From the NCBI GenBank assembly GCA_015680685.1, contig MNCI01022139.1, positions 69,323 through 133,322 of the forward strand: a DNA stretch of 64,000 nt. The letters are read 5' to 3'. Source of the DNA: Gnetum montanum (taxonomy: Eukaryota; Streptophyta; Gnetopsida; Gnetales; Gnetaceae). Below are positions 54,949-64,000 of this stretch, one piece after another. Position 1 is the stretch's first letter, and the number at the start of each line of letters is the position of its first letter. The notes beneath the pieces are model-generated. The model did no database searches. It was not told the origin of the DNA and was given only the letters and a program-made list of their open reading frames with translations. The position numbers and the translations under genes are program-made.

Positions 54949-55647
54949 TGATGAGTGGCGAGGTACCCCTACACTCAACCATACGAAACGAGCATAGCAC
55001 GCACGATCCGGTTGAACTCCGCACACTAAATGCCTAAATGCCCCATGGAACACTTGGGGTTAATCATTCGTTGTCTTCCCAGACTTACTTGTTGTTGTCA
55101 CGGTGTATGGTTAAGTAAGTCCGAGGTATATGATTTTTTTGGTCTTTTCTGGTTTTATGTCTTCTACACTAAGAGCAAANTCTCATCCCACATACTAGGA
55201 GACAAGGGTGAGAGAATCTAATCGTGATGAGTAGCCGATTCCTTGGTTAACCGTACACATTCGTCAATGCTCGTAACCAAGTCATACTCATGATGCGCTA
55301 ACAATAGGTAATAAATAACATGTAATAAAACCTATCCATGTACTGCAAGGTTTATCCACAAAGCTTGTCTTTATTGCCGTACACAACTTGCATTCAGGTA
55401 CAAAGCTGCTCGAATAAAGAACTGTTCACTTGGGGACTCTTACTGCGGGCACATGGAAAATATTCTATCTCTGGGGTGATCAATCCACCATAGCTTTGCT
55501 ACTTCTAGTCTACAATTCCCAATGAGGGGGAGTTCCACCTCTTATTTATAGATTTGGTGGCGGACTGTGACATCACATACGCGATATCACATGGGATAAG
55601 ATATCACGACGGCCGCGATATCACATACGCGATATCACGTCTCATCA
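54949..55647 (-). repeat. 5' LTR of element C
   Basis: Same termini as the 3' copy; TATA at 55552-55542; GATATC array at 55570-55643. The N at 55190 replaces sequence and joins two contigs, so the true length is unknown. Polyadenylation signal AATAAAG on minus near 55373-55367. Confidence 0.85.
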
Positions 55648-55904
55648 CTAGGGTAGCCTAGATTTTTATCATAAGACATTATTGTTAGTAGTAGACAAGG
55701 GTGTACAAGTGATAGTGCACATGAAGCCCCATAAGATCATGATAGACCTAGCTTTGTTAAGATATGTGATATCGTGTCTCATCACTAGGGTAGCCTAGAT
55801 TTTTATCATAAGACATTATTATTAGTAGTAGACAAGGGTGTACAAGTGACAGTGCACATGAAGCCCCATAAGATCATGATAGACCTAGCTTTGTTAAGAT
55901 ATTT
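55631..55904. repeat. 137-bp tandem duplication spanning the LTR tail and K protease
   Basis: Unit 1 is 55631-55767 and unit 2 is 55768-55904. Each begins with the last 17 bases of the C LTR (GATATC...TCTCATCA), then CTAGGGTAGCC and K sequence up to TTGTTAAGATAT. The units differ at a few bases, so it is a real duplication made after C inserted. Confidence 0.85.
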
Positions 55905-56850
55905 TCACCATTTATTGTAGCAAGGACATTCTTTCTTTGTGATCTTTGTTAATGAGATTTCTCCATTGCTAAGAATTGATCAAATTCCTATGGCCAATGA
56001 ATTTTCTAATGTCTTTCAATTAGAGTTTCCATGGTTACCTCCTAGAAGTGAGGTAGAGTTTGAGATTGATCTCTAAACTAGTACTGAACCTATCTCCAAA
56101 GCCCTACATAGGATGTCATCTGTTGAATTGGTAGAACTCAAAGTCCAACTTTAAGAACTCCTAGATAAAGGCTTGATTCGTCCAAGTGTATCTTCATGAG
56201 GAGATTTTATTCTCTTTGTCAAAAACAAGGATGGAACCATGAGGTTATGCATCAACAACCATCAACTAAATCAAGTAACGATAAAGAATAGGTATCCCTT
56301 GCCATGCATATATGATTTTTTTGATCAATTGAGGGAAGCTCAATTATTCTGCAAGATAGATTAAAGTTAAGATACCACCAGGTTCACATTATAGAAGGTG
56401 ATATTACTAAGATAGCTTTTGAAACTTAGCATGAACATTATGAGTTCAGGGTTCTATCATTTGGACTCAGTCATGCTTTAGTAGTATTTATGCATCTTAT
56501 GAATAGTGCCATGAGGACATACTTAGCCCAATTTATAATTATTTTCATTGATTACACATTGCTATATTTAGCATTAGTTGACCTACATGAACATCATCTT
56601 AGAATAGTATTGTAAATACTTAGAGAGAATAATCTTTATGCTCAACCTTCAAAATTGTCATTTTTGTGTTATGAGATCTAATTCTTATGTCATGTTATCT
56701 TAGAGGCTAGTATAACAATGGATCTTAGTAAGATACTAGTCATTAGGGATTGGTGTATTCCTAAGGATGTTGGAGATGTTCATAGTTTTCTTGGCTTGGT
56801 AGGTTTTTATTAGAGGTTAATTAAGAACTTCTCTCACATCGCTTCACCTC
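55905..56850 (+). pseudogene. Reverse transcriptase (element K)
   Basis: Motifs in order: F-P-W-L-P-P-R-S-E-V-E-F-E-I-D-L near 56030, V-E-L-K-V-Q-L near 56135, G-L-I-R-P-S near 56175, [11 protein letters not shown] near 56225, N-R-Y-P-L-P near 56285. The catalytic box near 56545 reads F-I-D-Y-T-L-L-Y where F-I-D-D is expected, so it is inactive. Several stops. Confidence 0.85.
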
Positions 56851-56885
56851 TCAAAAAGCTATTACAAAAGGACATTGGATTTATT

Positions 56886-57227
56886 TTGGATCCTCATTAT
56901 CAATATACTTTTGAGAAGCTAAAGAGTAGATTGACTTCAACTCTGATCTTCATTAAACCTACTTTAGTTGAACCCTTTGATGTATGCATAAATGAATTAA
57001 GAGAAGGGTATGGATGTGTCCTTATGCATAATGATAAGATGATAGCATATGCCTCAAGACAACTAAAGCGTAATGAGACATGTTATCTCATTCATGATCT
57101 AGAGTTGGAACCATTGGTGTTTGCCTTCAAGGTTAGTCATCACTATCTCTTCGAAGAGAAATTGACAATCTGGATAGATCATAAAGGGCTCCAGTATCTA
57201 ATAAATCAACTGAAGTTGAACTTATAG
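56886..57227 (+). pseudogene. RNase H (element K)
   Basis: A clean 113-codon stretch: F-D-V-C-I-N-E-L-R-E-G-Y-G-C-V-L-M (the catalytic D of D-A-S is changed to N), I-A-Y-A-S-R-Q-L-K, then W-I-D-H-K-G-L-Q-Y-L. Typical of chromoviruses. Confidence 0.9.
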
Positions 57228-57399
57228 TAGTGATAATGGATATAGTTATTAGCTAAATTTTATTTTACCATCTAGTACTAGCTAAGCAAAAGCAATGTGC
57301 TTATAGATGCTTTGAGTTGGATGGCTTGTAGACTCTATAAACTTGGGATCTAGTCTAATGTGCTAAATGATATCTAGGTAGAGTAAGAGCATTATCCAT

Positions 57400-58300
57400 G
57401 GTGCATGAAACTTAAGGGATCTAGTGATTCATTATTCATAATAAATGCATCTCAACTACTTCAACATAAGGAGTAGATATGTGTACCCTTTGCCTTGTGG
57501 CAATGCTTGCTAAAGGAGGCTCATCTTAGTTGACTTCAAATGCATTTGAGTAGTGACAAAATGTACCAAATGCTAAAGAAGTTGTGCTGGTGGCTAGGAA
57601 CAAAGAAGAAAATTGGAGAATTTGTAGCAAAGTACTTAATCTATCAACAAGTTAAGTTAGAGAATCAATGACTAGATGGCCACTTATACCCTCAAACAAT
57701 TCTAGAGTGGAAGTGGGAGGTAATCGATATGAACTTCATTACAGAATTGCCTTATAATAAGGATGGTAAGGATGCTATCCTTATGGTTGTCAACTTGTTA
57801 ACAAAGTCTTTTTAGCTAGTGCTAAAGATGTGATATTATTATTTATCATTGAGATTGTTTGACTACATGACATTCCTACCAAGATTGTGTCAAATTGCAA
57901 TGCCAAATTCATCACGTAATTTTGGCAAGCTTTTATGATGAGCCTGGGCTATAAGCTAAACATGAGTTTAGCATATTATCCTCAAATAAATGGACAGGTT
58001 GAATGAGATAACTAGGTGATTGAACACATGCTTTAGGCATGCACTTTACAATTTTTAGACTTTTGGTACAATTAGTAGAGTTTGCATATACCAATAGCTA
58101 TCAAGTGAGTTTGAAGGTGGCATCATATGAGATCTTGCATGGTAGACCTTGTAGAACACCATTATGCAATGATGTAATTAAGGATAGACAATATATTAGC
58201 TTAGAAATTATCCTTTGTAGCATTGAGCAAATAAAGGTAATTCAAGAGTGGCTCAAGGCTACTCAAGATCATTAAGTAAGCTACACAAATCATAGGAGGA
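57400..58300 (+). pseudogene. Integrase (element K)
   Basis: E-W-K-W-E-V-I-D-M-N-F-I-T-E-L-P near 57710, where the usual M-D-F has become M-N-F. L-M-V-V-N-L-L-T-K-S follows near 57785 and N-G-Q-V-E near 57990 is heavily damaged. The end is clean at 58039-58275 with Y-E-I-L-H-G-R-P-C-R-T-P. Confidence 0.8.
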
Positions 58301-58589
58301 CTCTTGAGTTTGTAGTAGGGAACAAGGTGTTCATTTGAATCTCCCCACTAAAGGGCTTGATGTGCTTCAAATGGAAAGGTAAACTAGCAACTCATTAAAT
58401 TTTCCCCTTTGATGTTTTAAAGCATATCAGAGAGGTGGCATATCAAGTGAGTCTACTACCATAACTTTCTAGCATGCATGATGTATTTCATGTGTTCATG
58501 TTGTGACATTATATTTTAGATGAAAGGCATGTCCTAGATTATTTTGAAGTGTAATTTTAGATAGATTCTTCCAATGTTAAATGCCTAAT

Positions 58590-58745
58590 TAAGATTATCG
58601 ATCACATGGTATGTCAATAGCATTGTAAATCAGTTCCAATGATGAAGGCCTTGTGTAGTCATCATGGTTCTCAGAAATCAACATGGGAACTTGAGTATGA
58701 TATGTATGTAGCTCATCCAGAGATCTTCTAGGAGGAAGATTTTTA
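58590..58745 (+). pseudogene. Chromodomain at the integrase C-terminus (element K)
   Basis: After V-S-L-L-P and H-D-V-F-H-V-F-M (58450-58500), the frame reads P-M-M-K-A-L-C-S-H-H-G-S, then S-T-W-E-L-E-Y-D-M and H-P-E-I-F. This is the fold signature V-x-W-x-x-x-x-x-x-x-A-T-W-E-x-E-x-x-M of chromovirus chromodomains, which steer integration towards particular chromatin. Confidence 0.75.
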
Positions 58746-58757
58746 AGAAAGGGAGGA
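58745..58757 (+). other. Polypurine tract (element K)
   Basis: AAGAAAGGGAGGA directly precedes the LTR start TGTAATAACATG. Confidence 0.8.
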
Positions 58758-59573
58758 TGTAATAACATGTATTTTAGCAAAGGTTAATAACCTTTTTTCT
58801 TGTATGCCTAGTGAACACAAAATGGTTGAGGATGGTTCATAAGATTAATATTAATTTTTATATGAATATTTAATTTTTCATATCATATGATAACTTTTAT
58901 TACTAATGTTTACTTATTTTTATCATTATGCATGTTTATTATTTTTACCTATCACTAGTGTGCACTTACTAGGTGAATGAGTTATGGCAAGTTCTCATGA
59001 AGGCTATGGCATGGACATGGTATGGCTATGATGGCATGACATGTGATTTATCTATGTAATTTTAATTTTAACTTGGTTATTGCTTACATGAAAGGGGAGA
59101 AAGATAGATGAGGCACATGAATCTTGGAGGTAGATGAGAGAGGGTAGATAGGACACATGGTTTAGGGGTAGAGGGAGTAGGTAAGAAGCATTAAAGTACC
59201 ACACACTCCCTTAAACTAAAGCTTTCTTAACCTCTTAGCTCTTGGCTTGGAGGGCTGCTAGGTTGGAGGAGTGTGAGGAGCTTGGTGCTCTAGGAAGCAT
59301 GTGGAAAACTCAACAAATAGAAGCTAGCAATATTCTAGATGAGTAACCTTAGCCACCTTTTCATGGTTGTTTTAGTTCACCAAGTTTTACATAGATCATT
59401 GTTGGGTTTTCATTTAATTAAAGGAAAATCTTGTAAATCTATCATATTTGGAGTGGGTATTGTTGCCATGTTCTAAATTAGAATTTTGATTATTGTATAT
59501 GTTGATTTTTCCTATTTTAAAGCAATTCATATGAACTTTTCCTTTCAAGGGTTTAGCATGATTTTCATAGGAC
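58758..59573 (+). repeat. 3' LTR of element K (right end uncertain)
   Basis: Starts TGTAATAACATG. The first 388 bases match the 5' fragment. The right limit is set where sequence begins to match the tail of element D's LTR (about 59574). Confidence 0.65.
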
Positions 59574-59693
59574 TTGTTAACCTTAAGTGTTCCATTAGGG
59601 TGCATAAGCACTTAGTCCTTGGAGTTTGACCAGATCAAACGTGAAACGCTCGTATTCTTATGGTTGAGTGTAGGGGTACCTTGCCACTCATCA
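59574..59693 (+). repeat. 5' LTR of element D, last 120 bases only
   Basis: TTAACCTTAAGTGTTCC to TACCTTGCCACTCATCA matches the end of the family LTR in reverse of 49060-49180. The rest is missing and K's 3' LTR lies to the left. Confidence 0.75.
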
Positions 59694-59713
59694 TTGGCAT
59701 CAATGCTGGGGAC
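59694..59713 (+). other. Primer binding site, tRNA-Asp type (element D)
   Basis: TTGGCATCAATGCTGGGGAC adjoins the LTR end; it corresponds to TGGCGCCGTTGCCGGGG with several transitions. Confidence 0.75.
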
Positions 59714-59838
59714 TTAGTTGTTTGTGCGCTACATAGAACATAGGAGATCATTCACATTGTTGGGATGCTATAATGAACCCTTAGGGTTGATCAAAAGAAA
59801 AATAAGATAACAGTAAACAACACACCTAACAAGACAAA

Positions 59839-62365
59839 AATATCTTCTTCTTCACACAAAAGCACTTCACCACCTAGGAACAACACTAGAGATAATCGGA
59901 GGCACAACACACATAACCAAAATCTTCCAGTTCCTCAACAATTCCATGTGGTATATATTCATCACGATGAGTATATACTTGACTTTACCTTTATTCTCCA
60001 TCAAGACAAACAACTGCATTGGAGAGACTTGGAGGATAACATAGTGTTGCCTCCAGACCGAGCAGTCCCCAACATGCTCCTTTGTGTCCTTGCACGAATA
60101 GGCATGTCACAATTGTATGCAAAGTACGTTGCATGTGATTCGACACAAGGGACTACCATCCCACTAAAGCACAACATCAACAGGACTTGTGACAAGAGAG
60201 TTACCAAACATCTTTGAAGGGTAAAGGACCCCATAACACTCCACCCGTATTAAGCAAAATTGAGGGTGGTGAACCCATTTTGATAAGTTCTCCATAAAAT
60301 GATGTTCCCCCTCCTAACGATGGTGAGGAGGTGGTGTATTAGAACCTTCACTCCATGATTCATAATCCTGGTTTTGATCCCCACGAACACTAAGTGTTCA
60401 ATGAGGGAACATGAACACATGATCAGAGTGAGCATTTTGATCATCCTCATGATCGGGGCTAGGACCACCAAAGAGAAGGTAGGAAGCATCATCATGGCGA
60501 TGGCTCTCCTTCTTCTTCTTCTTCATCGTCACAGTCACCCTTTCCTTTAGTATCAGGATGCAGTCATAAGGAACCTAACTGTGAGAATAAGGGTAAGGAA
60601 AGTGAGAAACTTCGATGAGAGAGTCGGGAACAAGGATGAGGGCATTCTAGAAAATCATGGCATAGAAGAAGGAAGAGTAGGGAACCACGTAGACATCACA
60701 GATGCTATGAAAGAAAAGACCATGAAGAAACCCTACTTGCAACCCAAAGCATGTTAGACATTTGGAGGCTGTAAGAATTCCCACAAGGCACCAAAAAGAT
60801 AGCAAGATCAAGAGGTTAGACATGAATAATATCCCACGATTTTAGGGGGGATATAACACTGATCCTCAAAACCACTTACAAGCATTTCATGATGCATGTG
60901 TCTTGCAGAAAATCAAGAATGAATGGAAAAAAATTAAAGTTGTTCCCAAGGACACTGATGAAAGAAGCGAAAAGTTGGTACCAGTCCTTAGAACTGGAAT
61001 CCATTCAAAGGTGGAATACGATGCTAGAACTGTTTAATGATAAATATCAAACGTACTCCTGAGTGTCCAACCTACGAAAGCAAATCCAAGGATGGAAGCA
61101 AGGAAATCATGAACCCTTGGATGCTGCCATGGGCCGTTATTATGCACTGTTACATCGTTGCCTGGGCCATGGTTACTTGTAGCAAGATCAACTACACCAT
61201 CTAGTAGATGGACCTAGGCATGAAACTAGGAGAACCCTTGGAACGTATGCCCAAGGGAGATTATCAGAGCTTAGGTCCCATCAGGTTCATAGATTGTTGG
61301 AGTAAGTAGCTAAGGAAGAAGGGGAGCTACGTAAGAAAGAAAGTGTGGAAGAGTACAACCACGATCCTTCACTCCGAAAAATGGGAGTGAGATTCTGTGA
61401 GGAGGAGGAAGAGTTACCACTCGAAGAGTTGGTGAATAAGAAAACCTTGCTACTCCAAAAACTAACAACAGAAGTGTCCATGATAGTAGAAAAAATGTGG
61501 GATTCCTTAGATAGTAGATTTGAAATCGTTCCCACAATCGTAGAGGAGTCTAAGAAGCGAAGTGTTGGCTATGATAAAAAGAAAAAGAGGGATTTGGACC
61601 ATGCACATAACAAAGGTAAGGGTAAAATGGCCATCACTGAAGAGGTTGTGGATTCTAATACAAACAATGATGGTGGATGTGAGATATGCTAATATGATCA
61701 TCCTAAGGGATGTTGCCCAGTAATCTCACCTCTGCAAGAGTTTGAGGTGTATGCACTTAACCCATGACTTAACAAATGGAAAGCACCCTGACGGTTACCT
61801 TATCCCCAAGGTAACCCAAAGCAGTTCCACCAACCATTAACGTATTCTCCAAGTGGAACTCCATCACAACCTATTGAGCAACACCAGCAGTGGAAATACC
61901 CATAGTCACGGGGGATGCCACCGCCAAGGCAACAATACCCTTACCGGCAATCGGATCCATATGGCTACTTCGTGCAGTAGCCAATCTCTCCACGTGACTC
62001 TGTTAGTCATGTGACACCACAACGTCACTACGAAGCTCAAGAGTATTATAGGACTCCTTCTCTTAGGTGAGACAACCCATAGACATACCATCCTCCAAAT
62101 CCATTCGCAACTCTCACACCGATAGCTCCATTACCATCCATTCCAGCAATGCAAGGGGAACTCCCCACTCAACCGTAGCAATGTAATGCTACGAGAGCTA
62201 TAAACCTTCAACTTGCTACTAGTTCTGAGAACTGCACAAAGAGAAGACCTTTCTTCATAACCAACAATCCAAACAAGCTCTCACAACCACAAGCAGTTGA
62301 GCCTCTGAACGCTTCTTCATCAAATAAGATTTCAAAGCTTCCTTTGAATAAAAAATAGAGCTCAA
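59839..62365 (+). pseudogene. gag (element D)
   Basis: The likely start at 59839 is now ATA (I-S-S-S-S-H-K-S-T-S-P-P), against M-P-S-S-H-K in C. N-terminal motif clean at 59948-60217 (D-E-Y-I-L-D-F-T-F-I-L-H-Q-D-K-Q-L-H-W-R-D-L). The charged His/Ser segment follows, then the capsid-like part, a clean linker at 61345-61692, and zinc knuckle C-E-I-C then stop, Y-D-H-P-K-G-C-C near 61678-61720 (the stop is at the position of H or Q). Proline-rich tail to about 62350. Confidence 0.8.
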
Positions 62366-62369
62366 CGTA

Positions 62370-62955
62370 GATGGTTATGTTAACACATACCATCACTGAT
62401 TGGATTAAGGAGGGCCACCTTCCTAGGAAATGCGTAGACCTCAGAAGTCCTTTAATCTATCTCCAAGTTGTTGGGAATGAACCATGTAAAGCTCTTCTAG
62501 ACTTAGGTTCCGGAGTCAACTTAATATCACAAGAGATGTATAAAGCCTAGAACCTACCTCCACTAAAGAAGAGCAATATTCGCTTAGAGCTGGCTGACCA
62601 GCCCATCACTGTTCCCTTGGGACTAGTGAAGGACATTGTTACCACTGTGTGTGGGTGGTGATACCTAGCTGATTTCCTAGTGATACAAGTAAATAATGAC
62701 AAAGAGGACTTCCCAATAATCATGGGAAGGGCATGGCTAAGTATCATAAATGTGCACCTAGGAATCCATGATCTTTCCCTGGAAATATCTAAGGAAAACG
62801 CTCTTAGGAAGATCAAGAGGAAGAAAGTTCCATGCATCACATACAGTGATACAGGGTGTGATTGCATACAGGAATGTTCAACATTTCCTGCATGCAACCG
62901 ATGTGCCCAAGAAATTAACATACAAAAGTGCTTGTATGTAGCAACCACACAATGA
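62370..62955 (+). pseudogene. Aspartic protease (element D)
   Basis: Active site intact: A-L-L-D-L-G-S-G-V-N-L-I-S near 62490-62530. Then P-I-T-V-P-L-G-L-V, D-F-L-V-I-Q-V, F-P-I-I-M-G-R-A-W, K-V-P-C-I-T-Y-S-D-T-G-C. Two stops, one just after the active site and one in the C-G-W motif. The best preserved protease of the window. Confidence 0.85.
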
Positions 62956-63274
62956 GAAGACACCCAGTGGTTGATAGCTGATTAAGAGAGAAACTCATCA
63001 AAGTGCATGGAACTAACTGGGGAAACAACTTGCACCCACATTGAAAGCATAGATGCACTGGAGTAGGAGTGCCACCAATGTCCAACCCTTAACCTGAAAA
63101 CATCGATAGAGGGAAGCTGGAAATTCCTAACAACTTCAAACAAGCACTCCAATAAGAGATTACTAGTTAATGTGCAACCGACCAAACCTTACCATGAATT
63201 TAGAACGGTCAATGCACCTAACACATCGGAGATAGGACAACTTCACTCATTATTTCGGATCTCCCCCTTTCAAC

Positions 63275-63292
63275 TTAGTCATGGGGGAGATG
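63275..63292 (+). other. Internal polypurine motif (element D)
   Basis: CTTAGTCATGGGGGAGATGG, matching C (minus 51696-51710) and B (minus 11900-11915). A T-rich tract with TTTTTGTTTTAC words (63335-63390) follows. Confidence 0.65.
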
Positions 63293-63425
63293 GACACCTA
63301 TGCTGATCAATCAAGGCCCTCAGTTCCTTTTTAAGTTTTTGTTTTACAAATTTTTTTAACTTTTCTTGTTTTTGTTTTGCAACATCATTTATACTCTTTC
63401 ATTTCTTTGTGTGTTTGTTCATTTT

Positions 63426-64000
63426 TGATGAGATGTGATTCGCATAGGCCACGATATCATGTACGCGATATCGTGTCCGCCGCAATATCGCATCCCCCGC
63501 GATATCGCATACGCGATATCACATCTTCTCCTACGATATCGCGTACGCGATATCACAGTCCTCCAGATAGCTATAAGTAAGCCACGGCTCTCCCTTGTTC
63601 AGGATCCTAGTTTAGAAGTAGTGAAGCTCTAGCAGTTTGATCCCTCCAGAGTTAGATTTTTTCCCGTGTCTACCTGCAGTGTGGTGAATGTAATTGTACA
63701 GTGTCTTTATTCGAGTGTGTCGTACTTGGACATCCACATGACCGGCAATAAAGATCAAGATTACTTCATCATTGCAGCATTCACTTAGTTTATTTATTTG
63801 TTTATTTAGTTAATGTTATTTATTGCTTTCATAGTGCGGTGTGAGTACAACTTGATTACGAGCATCTACGGATGTGTACGGCTAGTCAAGGAATCGGTTA
63901 CTCATCGCGATTAGTCTCTCACCCTTAAACTCCTAGAAGCGGAATGAGTATGACTTGATTACAAGCATTTAAGTGTGATTGCTTGGTAGCCTAGTGGCAT
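63426..64000 (+). repeat. 3' LTR of element D (incomplete at the window end)
   Basis: Starts TGATGAGATGTGATTCGC. U3 has the clearest palindrome array of the window: seven GATATC/AATATC words at 63447-63555, including CGATATCGCGTACGCGATAT. TATA-like CTATAAGTAA at 63571-63580; polyadenylation signal GCAATAAAGA at 63746-63755. The U5 end lies beyond 64000. Confidence 0.85.

Larger units (their letters stand above)
49060..55647 (-). mobile_element. Element C: non-autonomous gag-protease element (6.6 kb)
   Basis: Bounded by LTRs (49060-49714 and 54949-55647) and a perfect CTAGG duplication, inside the K protease. Minus order: primer site, gag, protease, then at once the internal polypurine motif and the 3' region. 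RT, RNase H and integrase are absent. The LTRs differ by about 4 per cent over the first 230 bases by eye, so it is one of the younger insertions here. Confidence 0.9.
48461..59573 (+). mobile_element. Element K: Ty3/gypsy chromovirus, interrupted by element C
   Basis: Plus-strand order: partial 5' LTR (48461-48845), protease split by C (48852-49054, resumes at 55648), RT, RNase H, integrase, chromodomain, polypurine tract and 3' LTR from 58758. gag is missing: the LTR match ends within a few bases of the protease. Many stops; the catalytic RT box is altered. The 3' LTR runs into a cut LTR of element D near 59573. Confidence 0.8.
59574..64000 (+). mobile_element. Element D: plus-strand gag-protease element without RT and integrase
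   Basis: Truncated 5' LTR (59574-59693), primer site, gag, protease, short linker, internal polypurine motif, T-rich tract, and then directly the 3' LTR (from 63426, running out of the window). RT to integrase is deleted, and so are the conserved block, ORF3 and the LTR-adjacent polypurine tract. Confidence 0.85.

Noticed and set aside
63447-63555. Regularly spaced palindromes resembling a CRISPR array
   Set aside because: Units are immediately adjacent palindromes in an LTR U3 with TATA downstream, spacers are not unique sequences of constant length, and there are no cas genes. The genome is a plant nuclear one.
1-64000. tRNA or rRNA genes
   Set aside because: No cloverleaf with both promoter boxes and an anticodon stem was found. 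The tRNA-like pieces are primer sites or SINE-like box B words.

Overview
The window looks like nuclear DNA of a seed plant with a large, repeat-laden genome. It is AT-rich, has no bacterial-style gene packing, and is almost wholly nested, decayed LTR retrotransposons. The slow decay (many in-frame TAG/TGA stops, apparently from C-to-T changes) would fit a gymnosperm-like genome, but the species cannot be told from the sequence. No intact host gene, tRNA, rRNA or CRISPR array was found.

Most elements belong to one Ty3/gypsy superfamily with a primer site complementary to tRNA-Asp (as in Athila-type elements), LTRs of about 0.7-0.9 kb starting TGATGA and ending TCATCA, and the order gag - protease - RT/RNase H - integrase - long 3' region - ORF3 - polypurine tract - LTR. 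Labels used here: I (1-1604, minus, 5' end only); H (1605-3305, minus fragment); A (3305-24504, plus); B (9038-19291, minus, full length, nested in A, near-perfect 5-bp target duplication); F1 (32272-34464) and F2 (34465-about 40930), both minus; J (about 40930-44560, minus, with a different Ty3/gypsy gag); E (about 44572-47604, minus, scrambled by an assembly error); C (49060-55647, minus, with perfect CTAGG target duplication); D (59574 to the window end, plus). C sits inside K, a plus-strand Ty3/gypsy chromovirus with a chromodomain (48461-about 59573). A Ty1/copia 3' half lies at 29746-32136 (minus). The stretch 24505-29745 is AT-rich, holds several copies of a possible tRNA-derived SINE, and shows no supported gene.

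The most interesting biology is in the tRNA-Asp elements. (1) F2 and A keep a roughly 900-codon third ORF with a conserved N-terminal domain, a long coiled coil and a proline-rich tail. (2) Upstream of that ORF lies an internal TATA box with the same kind of short palindromic repeats found in the LTR U3, suggesting an internal promoter. (3) The polypurine motif AGTCATGGGGG occurs up to three times per element. (4) A GC-rich noncoding block is conserved in the 3' regions of six copies. (5) U3 regions carry arrays of palindromes, GATATC-type in one group, with different words in other groups. (6) C and D lack RT, RNase H and integrase but keep gag and protease, as non-autonomous derivatives would.

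Several single-N positions mark joins between contigs. The 650-bp perfect palindrome at 44572-46213 and short duplications at 9577-9916 and 34465-34557 are best read as assembly errors.
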